Source: Macquaria australasica
Lineage: Eukaryota; Chordata; Actinopteri; Centrarchiformes; Percichthyidae
Direction: 5' to 3'
DNA length: 64,000 nucleotides
NCBI GenBank assembly: GCA_005408345.1
Contig: SEMN01000001.1
Location: forward strand, 2,418,001 to 2,482,000
A program made the position numbers and the translations under genes. Position 1 is the first letter of the stretch. Each line of letters starts with the position of its first letter. This document shows positions 1-13,900 of the stretch, in pieces. The notes beneath the pieces were generated by a model that saw nothing but the letters and a program-made list of their open reading frames with translations, had not been told where the DNA came from and did no database searches.

Positions 1-143
1 AGCAGTAACGGGTCTTAAACATAGTGAACTTTACAATAAGGTGAACATTTCAGTTTGCCCAAGCCTGCAGTTTCTAGCTCCCATCAGCTAATGTTGGGTT
101 TGGGAATAAGCTTGAAGCTCTGTTGATGATGTGATGTTTGCAG

Positions 144-2510
144 CTCTGGATCCTGCTGGGCCTCAGTTCTCTGGCAATCCTCTAGAGGACCGGCTGGACT
201 CCACAGACGCCCAGTTTGTGGATGTCCTGCACACAGACATAGATGGTCAGTTAAACTGAAATGCTGTATTAAGCATTAATGTAGTAATTTATAATTGTTT
301 TAAATGTGTTATATAAGATGTGTTTTTATATACAAAAGTATACCGATGATTTACGTGTGTAAATTTATTTTGTAATTGTCACGTGCCGACTGTGTTCACA
401 GCTCTGGGCTACAGAGAAGCTCTAGGTCACATTGATTTCTATGCTAATGGAGGAACAGACCAACCTGGCTGCCCAAAGACTATCTTTTCTGGTAAGGTTA
501 ATCTTTGTGGGATAAAATGTTGGATTTATAATCATGTGGTGATTTGTATTATAAGAAATGGAACAATACTGTATGGTAACAATCCCCCTTGTTTCTTTAC
601 AGGAGGAGCCTATTTTAAATGTGACCACCAGAGATCAGTGTTGCTCTACCTTGACTCTGTGAATAGGACTTGTGCCAGCAGGGCCTTCCCCTGCTCCTCC
701 TACAAAGACTTTCTGGATGGTAACTGCTTGAACTGTGACCAGTTTGGTGCTGCTGGATGTCCTGTCTTTGGTTGGTACTTTCATTATCTCTTAGAAATGA
801 AAAACACACATTGTTTCGGTTTTCACTCTTCAAAAGTATGTCGCAATCTGATGGACAGTTATGAAAATCCATTTACACACAAGTTTCATGTGCAAGGTAG
901 ATAGGTTTCAATAAAAAGTGACATGAACGCAATATTGAACAGTACTGTTAATGGAAGAACTCTTGGTCATGTGGTGGTGTCATTTATTTCTTCAGAACTT
1001 ACAATGTGATGTTGTTGTAGACCTGACGCAGCTGTTTGACTCAAATCCAGGTTATGACGTCACACAGTGGAAAGATGTCCTGCTGAGGCTCGGCCAAACA
1101 AAAACGTTCTTCACCACAAATGCAAAGTCTCCATTCTGCAGTAAGTGACAGAACACTAATAATCACAATCATGATCTTAATAACTGGACAGAAATACACA
1201 GCAGGACCCTTTAATCCAACTGTTAATAACTTCACTTCAGTGTGGTATATAGACACATATTAGTAATGTTTAAAGCAACACATGAAGTTTATCCCATATT
1301 ATACCCACTGCTCATGTACTACAGGTTTCATTTTCACCATGTCATCCATCTTTTCTTCACACTGGAAATGCAGCTGCACCTTGCCATCAGTTCGGAGAAA
1401 ATCTGAATTAACTCAAATGGCTGGTTTTTTGTTGTTTTTTTGCTGAGCATCAATCGGTTGCAGTTTGAGACATATATTCCGGTGCAGTAAGTAACTACTC
1501 ATCACGCCAGATTTGGATTAACTGCGCAGTGTGTTTTCACTGAATGCAGATTTGTCCCACAACCATGGCATGAAACTGTATTTGAAAAGCTGCACCTTCT
1601 TGCACAGAATGAACAAAAGAATGGATGACTGTGAAAATGACAGCCACCTATACATGTGAATGAAGAGTATAATATAAAACTGACATTCAAAATGAATTCA
1701 AACTTCATCTGACGGTATTAATTATGAGGATTGAGCCACAAAAGGTCATGAATGGTCAGTTCTTTAGCAAATTCTACTTTCATGAGAGTTGTCAGTTGTA
1801 AGAGGAAATATCTTTTATTTTCAAAATGGCAGACATATTATACTTGAATAAAAATGTTAATGTCTTCTCTCAGTGACAGGCTACAGGGTGGACGTGATGA
1901 TATGGAATGAGGATGTTCGCTGGGGATACATTACTGTTAAACTTCATGGTAACGGTGAAGAAGCAGTGGCAACCATTGACCAGTAAGTCTTCACTTTATT
2001 TATCATAGGTTCTGTAGCAAATAACAAATATTCCACCATGACTTTTCTTTGTCCATCTCGTACTGTTTTCTCTTGTTAATGTGTGTGAGGGTTTTTTTTT
2101 TCTATCAGTAAATCTGCAGAGTTCAAGAGGTACACAGAGACCACGTTGTTTGCCCAGTTTGACAAAGACATCCAGTCAGTGAAAAAGGTGTCTCTCACAT
2201 TCTCCAATGGGAATGTATTCAAGCCCAAATATAAGCTCCGTGTTCTCCGAATTCGTCTCACAAATCTGGAACGCAAAGAGAGGTATGCAGCATATACAGA
2301 TTTTTTTTTAAATCTTTCAGAAATTTTACCTATTTGTCATTTCATTTTAGCTGTTTTCACATTCTAAATAATCCCTTACTTCTCCAGCTCTGGATTTAGA
2401 GTAATATTGACTTTGTCCTTCACAGGCCTCTCTGTCGATATGACATCCTTCTTCAGGAGAACAGAGAGGTCACCTTCAGGCCCCTTCCCTGCGAAGAATC
2501 CAACTTCTGA
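144..2510 (+). CDS. liph: Lipase member H (phosphatidic acid-selective phospholipase A1), 3' portion
   Basis: Seven coding exons are visible: 144-245, 402-491, 603-770, 1051-1140, 1874-1982, 2109-2282 and 2426-2510 (TGA at 2508). All junctions keep frame with GT-AG introns and encode the last 271 residues. The 5' exons, including the one with the catalytic serine, lie left of the window. The first visible exon carries the LDPAGP motif, whose Asp is the expected catalytic aspartate. Exon 3 carries KCDHQRS, whose His is the expected catalytic histidine, followed by paired cysteines. The remaining exons form a PLAT-like C-terminal domain ending in EESNF. In the family this secreted or membrane-bound enzyme makes 2-acyl lysophosphatidic acid from phosphatidic acid. 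The C-terminal region matches LIPH better than PLA1A; LIPI is the main alternative. It is tail to tail with the next gene. Confidence 0.92.
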
Positions 2511-4083
2511 GACAGAATCGGATTGTACAGGGAAACAATATGGACTGCAAAAATAGCACATCAAAAGTACAAACCTGGCAGCCATGTGATCATTAGTGAT
2601 CTGAAAATTAAATGTGATATATCATATGATGTATATGTGTTTTTAAGAGAATATATATATATTTTTTAAGAAAAATGTTACCCAAAAAGGGAATTTATAT
2701 GCATTTCACTTGTGGGGGAAATTACACTTTCATTCATTCACGCATTTGTAAATGAATTCATCTCAAATTACTTATGAAGTTATCTAAGTAATGGACTTTG
2801 TGACTGCAACATCAAAATCGAGGCTGGTTTTAAAAGAATAATGGAAACTATTTTCTTCTCCATTTGTCTCTGAAATATCAACTTTGGCTTAGGTGGCAAT
2901 TTAATAAGACCGAGAGAGACGTGTAAACTGATGATTATCAGTCAGACATATTCCAGACCAAAATTATTATTTCGTAGAATCACAAATTTCTCATTAAGAC
3001 TGAAATTATTAACAATGTTTGTTCGATCCCTGACTTTCATTCCATAAACAGTACTGGACTCCAGAAGATACTTCCTCAATCCGACATGGACTGTTTTTGA
3101 CATATGACAACAGATCAATAGAAACTGTATATTTATTTGTGCATATGGATTCCTCCCTAATTATTAATAAAAGCTCAAGTCAACAATGGCCAACATCTTT
3201 AATGAGTTTTCAATGCTCCTACATATCAACAACTGATTAATTAACTGACAGCATGGTCAGTCAATTTTTTTTACCATCAAAAGGCAAAGGCATATTTTTG
3301 AAAACTATATGCACCTAAAATATGATATAGAAGCATCATGTTTGTGCCTCCACATCACATTATTATAAACAAATTACAGCTGAGCCCTCGTGGCTGCAGA
3401 TTAACTGCTGGCTCTCATGTCATTTCATGTCCTCTCTGCCTGTTTCTCTGTCACATGTTTTCTAATCACGGTTGGATAAAGGAAAAATGACTGAAAATCA
3501 ATTCATCAGTGAGGATCTCCAAAACATTTCCAATATTCATTACAAATCTGGATTCCCACGGGAAACAGAAAACACTTTTTTTTTCTCTTCATGGAAACCT
3601 CAAGACACTTTAGAAAATATCCCCCCCCCCCCCACCACCACAGGATGCTACAGATGCCATAGTCATTAAGAGTCCATCTACAGAAATAAATACAGCAAAC
3701 TGAATGTACAGCAGGGCCATGTGCTGCTCATTCCCAGAGAGAACAGATCCTCCTCAGTGTGACATCTGATCACAGGACAGTTGTGCTGTGTTGCTCCCAC
3801 TGTGCCTCACCTTTGCACTTTCAGCGATGACTCAGTAAAAACATTCAGCCCTCTTGGCCGGCTCATTCGGCAGTCGGAGTCCAACAAAAACAGCGAATAA
3901 AATGACCACCTAACAGAAATGTTTTTCTAAAAAATACGATCATGTTCCATCAAAAAAGGAGCAAGGTGGATTTTTTTTAAACTTAGAAAAATATCATTTA
4001 TCAGATAAGTGTGCAACACGACGTTGAAAACTTGTCAAATCAGGATCTCTCGTCTCTGATGATGGTGAAGTTCTCTACTCCAC
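2511..4083. other. liph 3' UTR and tail-to-tail intergenic stretch
   Basis: No coding exon was found here. It should hold the liph 3' UTR and, on the other strand, the 3' UTR of the SH3KBP1-like gene. It is AT-rich and contains a run of 13 C at 3621-3633. Short open frames in this stretch lack splice or family support. Confidence 0.6.
3166..3171 (+). terminator. Candidate polyadenylation signal for liph
   Basis: A canonical AATAAA hexamer lies about 650 bases after the liph stop codon, with GT-containing sequence downstream. Its use is inferred from position only. Confidence 0.45.
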
Positions 4084-5660
4084 TCATTTAGACATATGCT
4101 TCTTCATATGTTTGATCTCCATCTGAAACAAAACAAAATTGCAAGATATTAAGTCTAATATTCTCACCTTAGAGTAATTCTGCCTGGTTTAAAAATAATA
4201 CTCAACAGAAATTCTGTTATTATTTTAAATATTGTAATATTATTAAGACCAAATTAACATTCTTTAGCAGCTACATTGTATGGATTCCTTTGCTTCTTCA
4301 TGCCGCACCTGTAAAGTCAAGCGAATCCTTTTCTCCTCATCGAGCTCATTCATCAGCAATTTAATTTCTTTGCTGGAACACAGGATAATTATCAAATTAG
4401 TGAAGCAAAAAAACTCTCCTGATTGAGACTGTGACAGAGGCAGTGATGCAGGGATGCATACTTGTGCTGACACTTCATCTGATCAAACTGGTCCCTCAGG
4501 TCTCTCAGCTCTGTCTGCAGTTGTTCCAGGTTAGGCGAAGTGTGTTTCGCTGGATCTCTGCTCGGATGGGGGTCGGAGTCGAGGCCTGTGGGCAGCTTCG
4601 GGTGTAGTACAGCAGAGAGAGCCTTTGGTAACAGGGAGGAGAAGGACTGCGTGGGCACACTTTTGGGCACTGCTGCCTGTGGAGAATAATAACCCAACAT
4701 GACTGGCTGACAACACAACAAACATCTGAAACATATTAATTTGAATTTTTTTCTTGTACACTCACAGGCAGGGCAGACCCATTGTGACTTGTTTCCTGAG
4801 AGTTTTCTTGAAGCGTTGAAGAATCCAGCTCTTCACTCTGGTTTTCTTTTCTTTTCTCCTCCATCATGAGTGTTACCTGTAAGTTAAGTCTAGTTTGAGA
4901 CATCTGATAAGTAAAATACATTTAAAGGGTACTTCACCCATTGAAAGTATGGAAAAAAGCAGCTTCTGGTGTCCCCAAAGAAGATTTTCAACATGGCCTT
5001 GAGGTCAGTAACATCTGACTACAGTTATGTACCTTTTAGTAAAAAATAGATTAGAAAATATAGCTCCTGTTTTTTACAGGGCAAGAACCTTCTAACCTTG
5101 TTTTGAGTAAGGAGTTAAAGTAGTTGTTGTCCACTGCTGTATGTGGCTGTGTGTGTATGAGGCAGCTCAGAAAAGTTAAATTTATCCCAAGGACAGATAG
5201 GACACAAACAGGCCAGACTACACACTCTTTTCATACAGTGAGCCAAGTTATACTAGTAGTATTTAACTGGACAATGGCTTGACTTCTATATAACTATTAT
5301 TAAAAGTGTATACTTCCCAGAGTCTGAAGCTCTGACTGTAACCTCTCATCTGCAGCATGAGCTACCTGCTCATTCAGCTTCTCCGCGATTGACACAATTG
5401 AATCAAACTCTTCAGTCTCTTTGAGAGAAACAGAGAATAAAATGTTAAAACCCAGAGCTAATTCAAACCCATCACTGTGTGCCAACGTGGGCCATTTTCA
5501 CAGTAAAAATCCTACATCTTGTTCCAAAGCCTGCATTGACATTAAGTCTTTTTAACATGCAGCATTCAAGCATGGTAGTATTTCAAATTATGCTGGAACA
5601 GACATAACAACAGTAGTTGCAAGGCTTACCGGGAACGAGGGCTGAGCTATAGCTGCCCAT
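4084..5660 (-). CDS. SH3KBP1/CIN85-like protein, C-terminal coiled coil only (no SH3 domains)
   Basis: Six exons on the minus strand: 5660-5630 (ATG at 5660), 5418-5343, 4889-4766, 4676-4462, 4372-4309 and 4122-4084 (TGA). They join in one frame of 183 codons, giving 182 residues. The last three exons match the C-terminus of SH3KBP1: a Ser/Pro stretch (VPTQSFSSLLPK), then a coiled coil containing ELRDLRDQFDQ and LLMNELDEEKRIRL, ending MKKHMSK. In SH3KBP1 and CD2AP this coiled coil drives oligomerisation of an endocytic adaptor. No SH3 exon is seen up to the next gene, which starts its 3' end at 7985. The exon 2 to exon 3 junction is the weakest: an alternative donor at 5314 looks as good but breaks the frame. 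The gene could be an SH3-less paralog or an internal-promoter transcript of a larger gene that spans bclaf3. Confidence 0.68.
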
Positions 5661-7984
5661 CGCGACAGAGAGAGTGAAAAACAGAAAAACCGGCAGTCTT
5701 TAAGTCTACATCTACAAATGACAGATTGGAGCAGGTCAGTGGAGCAGAAATCAACAGAAATCAGTGCAGTATTTTTATATAATAGTATATAAAAAATGAC
5801 CTGTGCTCTTCATAATATAACAGCAGCTTCCGTTTTTACATAAAACTGAGATCATTCTTAATCATCTAAGTGGGGGAAACTATATTTGGGTGGTACAGTG
5901 GAGGCAGCTGTGTCTCTCATGCCACAGCAGTGAACAAATGGGCAACACATGCTGGCAACAATGCACAGAAAGGAGCACAGTGGCAGACTATATATTAGTA
6001 AACATAGTGAACCAATTACCAGATTATTGTCAGTTACAGTCAAGGATCTGGTGCACACACTCACCTTGTTTGGCAGACGTCACCGGTGAGATACAGCAGC
6101 ATCTGTGGTAACACGACACCATCCATTGTAAACCACTGTGGTCTGCAGAGTATGTTGTGATGAGGTGTGGTACTGCCAGGGCTAAGTTTAGCTCCACTCT
6201 GCTCACAAATATCACTGGGGCAGAGCGAAGGGCGTCACAGACTGAAGGGCGAGAGTTGCACTTAAAGGGACAAACTGGAAAACTTGTACAAGGACTGATG
6301 TTTTTAAGTGGGCAGGAGAAAGAAAGCAGGATGGGTGATGATTTGCGTTTATTGTGAAACTTCAGGAGCTGTTTCATTGGCTTTCCTCAATGCTTCCTAA
6401 ACAGTACTTAAAGGGACACTGCTGATTTAACACATGAAGTCCAGTTTATTCAAACCTCGGAGATAAGTTATGAGTAATTTTTTTTTGACAGAAAGCCTGA
6501 GTTACAAACTGGAGGTATGGGGTTTGAAAGAAATAGATATTTAGGAGGGGGGGTATGGTACTGAATTGCATTATGGGAAATGTAGGACCCAGCATTTTTG
6601 GAGTTTGACCCACATTAGAGACTAAAAATCAGGATACATCGGCCCCGGCTGCTTCAATTTTGACCATTCTCTTTCAAAATCTGTCTCATTTGAGTCCACA
6701 AACTTCATGGACCTGCAATACTAAATTGCTGGAATACTACTTTAAACATTTTCAGGAAATTCTGCTACACCCTGAAATCACTTGACATTTAACAGTATAC
6801 TGTGAAGACAAGATTCTAATGACTTTTGAAATAAAGCTGTCTTAAAAACAGAATATAAATGAATTGCCATATTTAAGATTTTATTACTATGACATACAAT
6901 TTGAGGACATAAAAACTGGTTTGCAGGAAACATTAAGTTAAGAAACCCTGGATTATAGGTTTATGATTATAAACATATTATATTTATATATTATATTTAT
7001 ATTATATGGTCAGCTGGGATTGGCTCCAGCCCCCCGCGACCCTCTAAGAGAATAAGCGGTATAGAAAATGGATGGATTTATATTATATGATAATAGGTAA
7101 GTGATTGTGCTTTGTCCAAATCTACAAGCAAAACAAAGACAACTCAAGACAAATGGAGCTTGTTAAATCTAGTTTAATTTCAAGTCTCAAACAATAAACT
7201 GAACATGTGATTATACAAGTTTTACAAGTAGTAGCTAAGTGTCATTCGACAAGCAGCAGTTTCTAACCAAAACACCCATGATTAATCAAATACGACATCT
7301 CATGTGATAACAAAAACCTGAAATCGAATGCTGCTGGCCAAAAAAAAAACAAAAAAAAAGATGCTAAAAATACTTCTTTAAAATGAAGATCACAAGATCA
7401 CAAGCAGCAATTCCCAAATAATTAGACACCAGACAAAAGCGGGACAGTATAATTTCATGGCATATGTTACAAATATACTAAAACAAAAGTACTGCAGTAC
7501 TTCAAAGATGCAATTGAAACACTTGTACCAGAGACCAAATGTAAGCCACACTTCCACAATATACAGGCAGGTTGGGATTGTAGTGAGAGAAGGGTTTGTG
7601 CAGTCCACAACCAGCAGAGAAGACCTTGATGAGATTGTTCTGTGGTTTCCAGTATCATGTCTGCAGAATGTGGGACCTGTGCTGAGAAAAAAAACAAAAA
7701 AAAAACTCCTCTGAACCCAACATTTCTTGAAGATCTTGATAAGTACTAAGATAATTATAGATTGCTTTGTCATAATAAATCAAGATTTCTTTACAGTAAA
7801 TAAATGACACATACAGCTACACAGCTGACTCATACTGAGCACCAAATAGATCAACTTGTGGCCTGACGTTGGACAACACTATACTGTTAAAGAAGACACT
7901 ACTCATGGTACATGGTACAAAATTGAAATTGCCACGCTGCCCCCTCACAGCCACACCATCATGAAAACTTACCAGAGGTTATTA
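5661..7984. other. Upstream region of the SH3KBP1-like gene and bclaf3 3' UTR
   Basis: No exon was recognised. A pyrimidine-rich stretch precedes the ATG at 5660. The part from about 6900 to 7984 is probably bclaf3 3' UTR; a minus-strand AATAAA (TTTATT at 6880-6885) is a possible end signal. The block at about 6390-6750 reads like a dispersed element with AT- and purine-rich stretches, but I could not assign it to a family. Confidence 0.5.
7005..7073 (+). repeat. 3' tail of a SINE/LINE-type retroposon
   Basis: The stretch runs from a GCTGGGATTGGCTCCAGC core through a CCCCGCGACCC segment and an AATAAGCGG segment to ATGGATGG. This order is the 3' tail shared by very common fish SINEs and LINEs. 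Similar fragments occur near 46855-46885 (plus) and 35600-35640 (reverse). Confidence 0.7.
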
Positions 7985-10900
7985 TCACCAGCGTTGTTGG
8001 TTGGGTCCTCGGTTGTACGGTGGACGCTGACGCATCACTCTCATGGTGCGGTATTTGGACATGATACTGTAACTTTTTCTGAACACTGGCCTCTGATTTG
8101 GGAAGGGACGTGGCACTAAGCTCTCCTTATAAAAACAATAAGAAAATCAAATATTAGTTATTAGGAAAGCAGAGTCAATGAACCATTTAACATTTCCCGG
8201 AGGAACAGAGTGATCGCTGAAGAGGGAATGCATACCATGAGTGGTCTTCTAATATTTCCAGACAGTTCAGGGCCCATCTTCCTTGGACCACCAGTGAACT
8301 TTGGTCTCTGAAACACACAATGTTGAAGGCTGAATACACACAGTATGCAATTATCCTCATTTATTCCTTACATACATACATACATCTAAAATTAAAACAA
8401 TACCGTGTAGATGTAAAAGTATATTCACATCATTGTCCAGTGATCATAATGCAAAAGTGAAACGGGTATATATCTGCCAATACAAGCCAGCTGACATACT
8501 TTAGTAGTTACTCACAGCAATGAGTTCAACTGTAATTATACGGCTCCAATTTTTTAGGGCAAATACATTCTGGAGGCTGAAAAGGCTGTTTCCAATAACT
8601 TAGTATTGTTCTTCATGCCTCCATGGGCTGAATTTAAAAAAATACTGTTTCATGATTTAGCTGCATAATCTCTACTGGCAGTTTATTTCATTCATTTTCA
8701 TATTTGCTTTAAACACTTAAATATAATAAAACATTTCAAAATTGCGATATACCACTCTATTTTAAAATGTACTGCTGTATTTCTTCATGGATTATCATAT
8801 ACAGAGGCACCAGCTCTGCACAGTCTTACGAAATTAATGTTTCCCTCACCTGCATGGGTCCTGGTCCTGGTCCTGGTCTCCTGAAGGGCCTCCCAGCTCT
8901 GTGGCTGTCCTGCATCATATTAAATGGCCTGCAAAAAAATAAATAAAAGGAACATCAGAAACAGGACACAGTCTGCATAAAGCCTGCATTTAACCCTACA
9001 GAAAAACACTGCACTTTCTAATGAATTAGAACTCTGTTTCAAACACCGAGAAAAACTGATTCTATTAAATGTACCTAAACATCCTCTTGTCCAAGTAGCC
9101 CCGTTTCCTGTCTTCAGGCGATGATCTGGAATCATTCGTCTTTGAGAGTCGGCTGTTCAGTGCGGCATCCGCATCTGAACTGCGTTCTACAAAAAAAAAA
9201 AAAGAAAAGAGATAACAAATCCTGTAGCTGAAGCTCTAAAAAAATGTATATGAAAATATTAAACCTACAGAACAATAAAGGGATGTAAAGTGATATGAGG
9301 TATCAAAACAAAACAATAGATCTCTGGATTGCCCTTACAATATGTGAGATCACAAAAAGATCTGACTTACCAGACTTTGGTTGTGGGCTGCGATCTTTTG
9401 GAGGGGAGCCGTCCTTAGAGGAGGAGCTTGGCCCAGGTGGCCAGTGGGACAAAACAACAAGGTCCCGTTTCTCTATGGGAGACGATCTGCGGAGAGATCA
9501 GTGGAGGCAGCGTTAATGACATCAGCATTCCTATAAGATGTGTATGAACATCTCAAATGAAGCCTGCATACATTAATATCACGTCATTCAAGTTATCACA
9601 GTGTTTAGAGGAAACAGATTGCAAGTAAAAAAAAAATACAATCAGCCTGTCAACTCTTAGAAGTAATGCAATTTAAACCAACAGCACTGACAAATGATCA
9701 TAAAGCCACGCATCACACATGGGTACTTACAAAAACCATGGTATGTCCATGCTTCTTTACTCCTATTTTTGTACCCTGAATCAATGAGCTCTCTTCATTT
9801 ACTCAGTGATTGTTAGAGCGGGCAAATCTTGGAGAGAACTTTTAGATATCGGTCTAGATCACATCACCACATCTTCTATCATCCCTCTCTCAGAAGCACC
9901 GGAGGACAATGCCTTGTTTTCACAGTCAGACTGAACTTCAGAAGGCTCCTAGTTGTTCCTGTAGTTGTCATCCAAAGGGTTTCACGAGATGGACATCAGA
10001 GAGTAGATGGAGATTTGAGTCTTGGAGACACTGTACTTCTGAAGTGAATGGCTGAACACGTCCAGGCTGGTGAGTATGTCAGCTTGACAGCTTCTTTTCC
10101 AGAGCTGTGCAGTGGATTTAAGAGATGATCCAGTGTTTGTCTGCCCACGAACAAGTCCAGGTTTTGAGCTGCTTACTAAAGGCTTGGCAGTGCCCACAAG
10201 TGAGACTTCTGTTCCTTTAGATCTCCTGCTCTTCTCAAAATTTGGAGCCTTGGCACGGTTTACGAAAAGGCAGGGATTTAATAAAGATAATCATCTGATT
10301 GGTTCTGCAGTAAAAATACAGCCAGGGAGCTAGCACAGTGCTCTCTTTTCCTCTTCATGTACTAGTTTGAAGTTACGATGGGATAAAGTGACGAGAATTG
10401 ATTGAGAACATCTGTTGCCCATCACATTCTGCAATATCTTCGCAGGTTGACGTGCAGGTTTGGGTTAGAAACTTTCTGTGCCATGGACTTATGACACTGA
10501 AGTCACACGTCAGATTAGACATAGGAACTGACCATAGCACATGCTGACCTGTGGGTCCAGCCCAAACGCATTCACATTGATAAGAATATGACATGGTGGT
10601 ACGGTAAGACTGAAAAGACCAAGCTGATCTTGCTTGTCCCCACGCTGTATCAAGTTGGTATTCTGGCGTCTTCCAATTGCTCTTTTCATCTTGTTCTCAT
10701 CTATTTAAAATCCATTCTCTTAGGTCTATCTTGTTTCACCATTTGTGCCTCGTCCTTTTTATGGTTTGATGTAGTCTTCTTTTGTGTTCTCAGCCACTTT
10801 ATACATGATCCTTTTCCAGCTATTCACAATGACACATCAAGGGTGCCCGTTTCACTGCAGGCATTGTTGATATGATAAAAATGGAGGTGGCCATACAGTA

Positions 10901-13900
10901 GCTCTATAGTTGAAGGTTTGACTCCTGCAAAAGTTGACGTTATCATCCCTGGTATATTTCATAAAACACTTGAAGATAATTCTCCAGCTCTGACTTGGTT
11001 AGTGCTTGATGAATGCATTCTTGAAGTTCTCAAGACTCCAGTATTTAGATGAACTGTATGAAGTCCAAGCAGTAGTAATTTGGCTCCTCTTTGTTTTACT
11101 GATTCTGAATGGGAATGATGCAGCACCTTCCACAAGGTTTCACACTGGTGGTGGTGCAGTTTCGTGCATTTGATTCTGATGAGACAATCCTTCTGGCATA
11201 AATCCGTTCACTTGGAAGAATGTGATTTCCACTTCTGTGTAACACACAAATTGGGCATTACCCCGGGTCTATAATGCATGCGTATACATAGCTACGCACC
11301 TGATGAATGTGTGAAGAGAAAAATTCCTCAAAATGATGACTGACGTGTTCTATTAGTCAAAAAGGATCAATTGTTTGCCGAATTCTTTGTCTTGGATTTT
11401 TTTTTATGTTGTTAAAAGTCTATTATAACCCTTTTGGAACATTATAAAAAAAACATTTCATATTGGTAATTTGATGTGCATAAACAATGGTGTCCGAAAT
11501 AGCAATCTTCGCATATGAATCACTTATTGCGTCCGTTAATTTAGCAGTGAAAATGAATGCAGGTGCACTCTGTCATCTAACCGATGGTGGCTTGTCATGT
11601 CCTTCAGCAACAGAATTTCCTCTTCATTGTTTTATGGCTTTTGTCGTCTCTTGTCAAAAATAATCACCGTCATCCATCTTCATGTTGTGACTGTATTCAA
11701 AGTGTCACAGCTCATACTAGCTTTGTTTTTGGAAATTCCAAGAGCAAACATGCCGCTTGACTTGTAACTTTGCCGTCTCATGGTTTAGTTGCCGTGAAGA
11801 GTCACTGTTCAACGTTGGACATTCATTTGATGCATTTCCAGGGTCCTTGTATGGCTGACATGTTGCCAATAATTTAAAAAGGGGCAGTATGGCATTTTCA
11901 GTTTAGGCCATATTAAGTGCAGTCCTCTTCATGTCCTCATTTTGCATACACAGACACTGTATAGTGTTTTACACTACATGTTGTAACTTCAACTTCAGTT
12001 TGCTTTTGTTCTCTATCGAGGATGAAGGGATCTTCACAACATGCTGAAGAGCACTTCTTTTAAGCTTAAGACACTCAATGCTGACAAACTGAGGAATCCT
12101 TCAACAGCCCAGATCAACTAATTTTTCCACACCCCTCATCAAGGGCATTAAGCATATGTGTCAGGTTTTAAAACAGGTTGGCTTTATTGATATGGTACGG
12201 AACTTAGCACTCTCTCTTCAGCCCGCTTGATAGGAAGATATTTTGAAACATAGGCAGCACGCAGACAGGGAGGCATTTGAAAACTTTTGCAGCTTTTCAT
12301 CAACTGAATCAGTGTTGCACATTTAGCCATCACGACATCTCCATCATTTTCCACAGCTGGCACCCCCTTCACATAGAGACATTCTTTCTTGACCTCCTAA
12401 TCATCATCAAGCCCCTGCGAACAGTGCTAGAAGGAAAATACCGTACCTGTGTGTGTTCAAGGACCGGCGAGACTCCACCTGTTCTTTGCTTGTATCAGAG
12501 TCTCTTGAAGACCTGCTGGCATTGCTTTCTTCTCTACGGGGAGACTGTTGTGGTTTTGCCCTTCCCTGATCCAGGTTTTTCAGGGGAGCCGCATTTGACT
12601 GGAAACGTCTCTTCCTGATAGTAAAAACAGAACTGACATTTCCCTGTGAGGCAGGGTCGCCCAGGCGAGGCCTGGGTTTCACAGAGGGAGGTATTCTGAG
12701 CCTCATCAGAGACTCTGCTCTGACTTGTCTGCTCTTAACCAGGTAACTTTTATCCCTAAGAGACAAAGGTTTACCACCAAATGGCCTGGGAATACTGAGC
12801 AGCTGAGGTCGCTCTCTCCTGGGGTATTTTGGATTGCCATGCTCCAGCGCAGGGTCTGAGGAGGGCATGCTGGTGTCCGATATTCTCCTCTTGCGGGGTC
12901 CTGCCACTTGCCTCTCCTGAGGGCTCCTGTGGTAGGAGGATGACGGTGATGGACCTCCTTTCCATGAAGGGGATCTGAAAGGGGGCGAGTGAGGGACATC
13001 TTGTGCCCTCTCTCTACTGTGGGATCTGCTGCCCTGCCTCTCCACCGGACCACGCTGCCGCCTGGAGTCTTGCTCAGATGACCACCTGCATATCCATCAA
13101 ACAATAGAGAAATCATTACAATGATAGATCCATTGCCATGTTAAGTGGGAGGCGGAACGTTTTAACTTTTATCTTAATGCAGCCCCTTCATAATGTCATG
13201 ACAGAATGAAACAGGTAGGAGAAGTACATTTTCAAAGAGAAATTACAGATGTAACACTCCTCTCAATGGCAGGAGAAACCACATTTACATCAGATCCCCA
13301 TTAATCCCCTCTAATAACTATGAGTTGGGGCAGAGTAGAGGAATTCATTACCACCCCGTGACTGGGAGGACTGGGCCAGCTTCAGGCCTCCTCTTTAATA
13401 ATTTTACCCAGCTGGGATTGTTGCTTCACTCCTGTACCTCTCTGCACATGAGCCTCTCCCATGCATCTCTCTGGGGCTCCTCTGTGACCCAGAGGGCCCG
13501 TGTTCTCCATTGTGTGGATGAGAGGACGCTCCGGCCTCGTTCCAGCGCTTCATGCCATGACCTGAGTGCTCATAGGGCCTTTCTCTGGGATTGTAATTCC
13601 CACGAGGGTCTCGACTCCGCTGCTCCTGATGCTGAAAACCTGACTGCCTTTTGTTGCCCCTGAAAGACCCCTGGTAGGCTGGTGTAGAGCCTGGCCTCCT
13701 GTCAGCTGGGTGGTTGCGAAAATGTCTTGGGGAGGGTGACCTGTGACCTGAAGGGTGGCCATGGAAAGGTGGGCCCCTTTGACTGGGGGATCCTTGTGCA
13801 GGACTGCGAGAGGATGACTGATGCTGGACATGGGGGGAGCGGTTTGGCCTGGATGGAGAATGCCTCCTCTGGCTATGGTGTGGTTCCATTTTGGGAGTGT

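Noticed and set aside
383..904. 173-codon frame through liph exons 2 and 3
   Set aside because: It reads through an intron that happens to lack stops. The real exons end at splice sites 491 and 770.
7390..7773. 127-codon minus-strand frame
   Set aside because: It lies in probable bclaf3 3' UTR, has a hydrophobic, Cys/Phe-rich composition typical of AT-rich noise, and no splice or start support.
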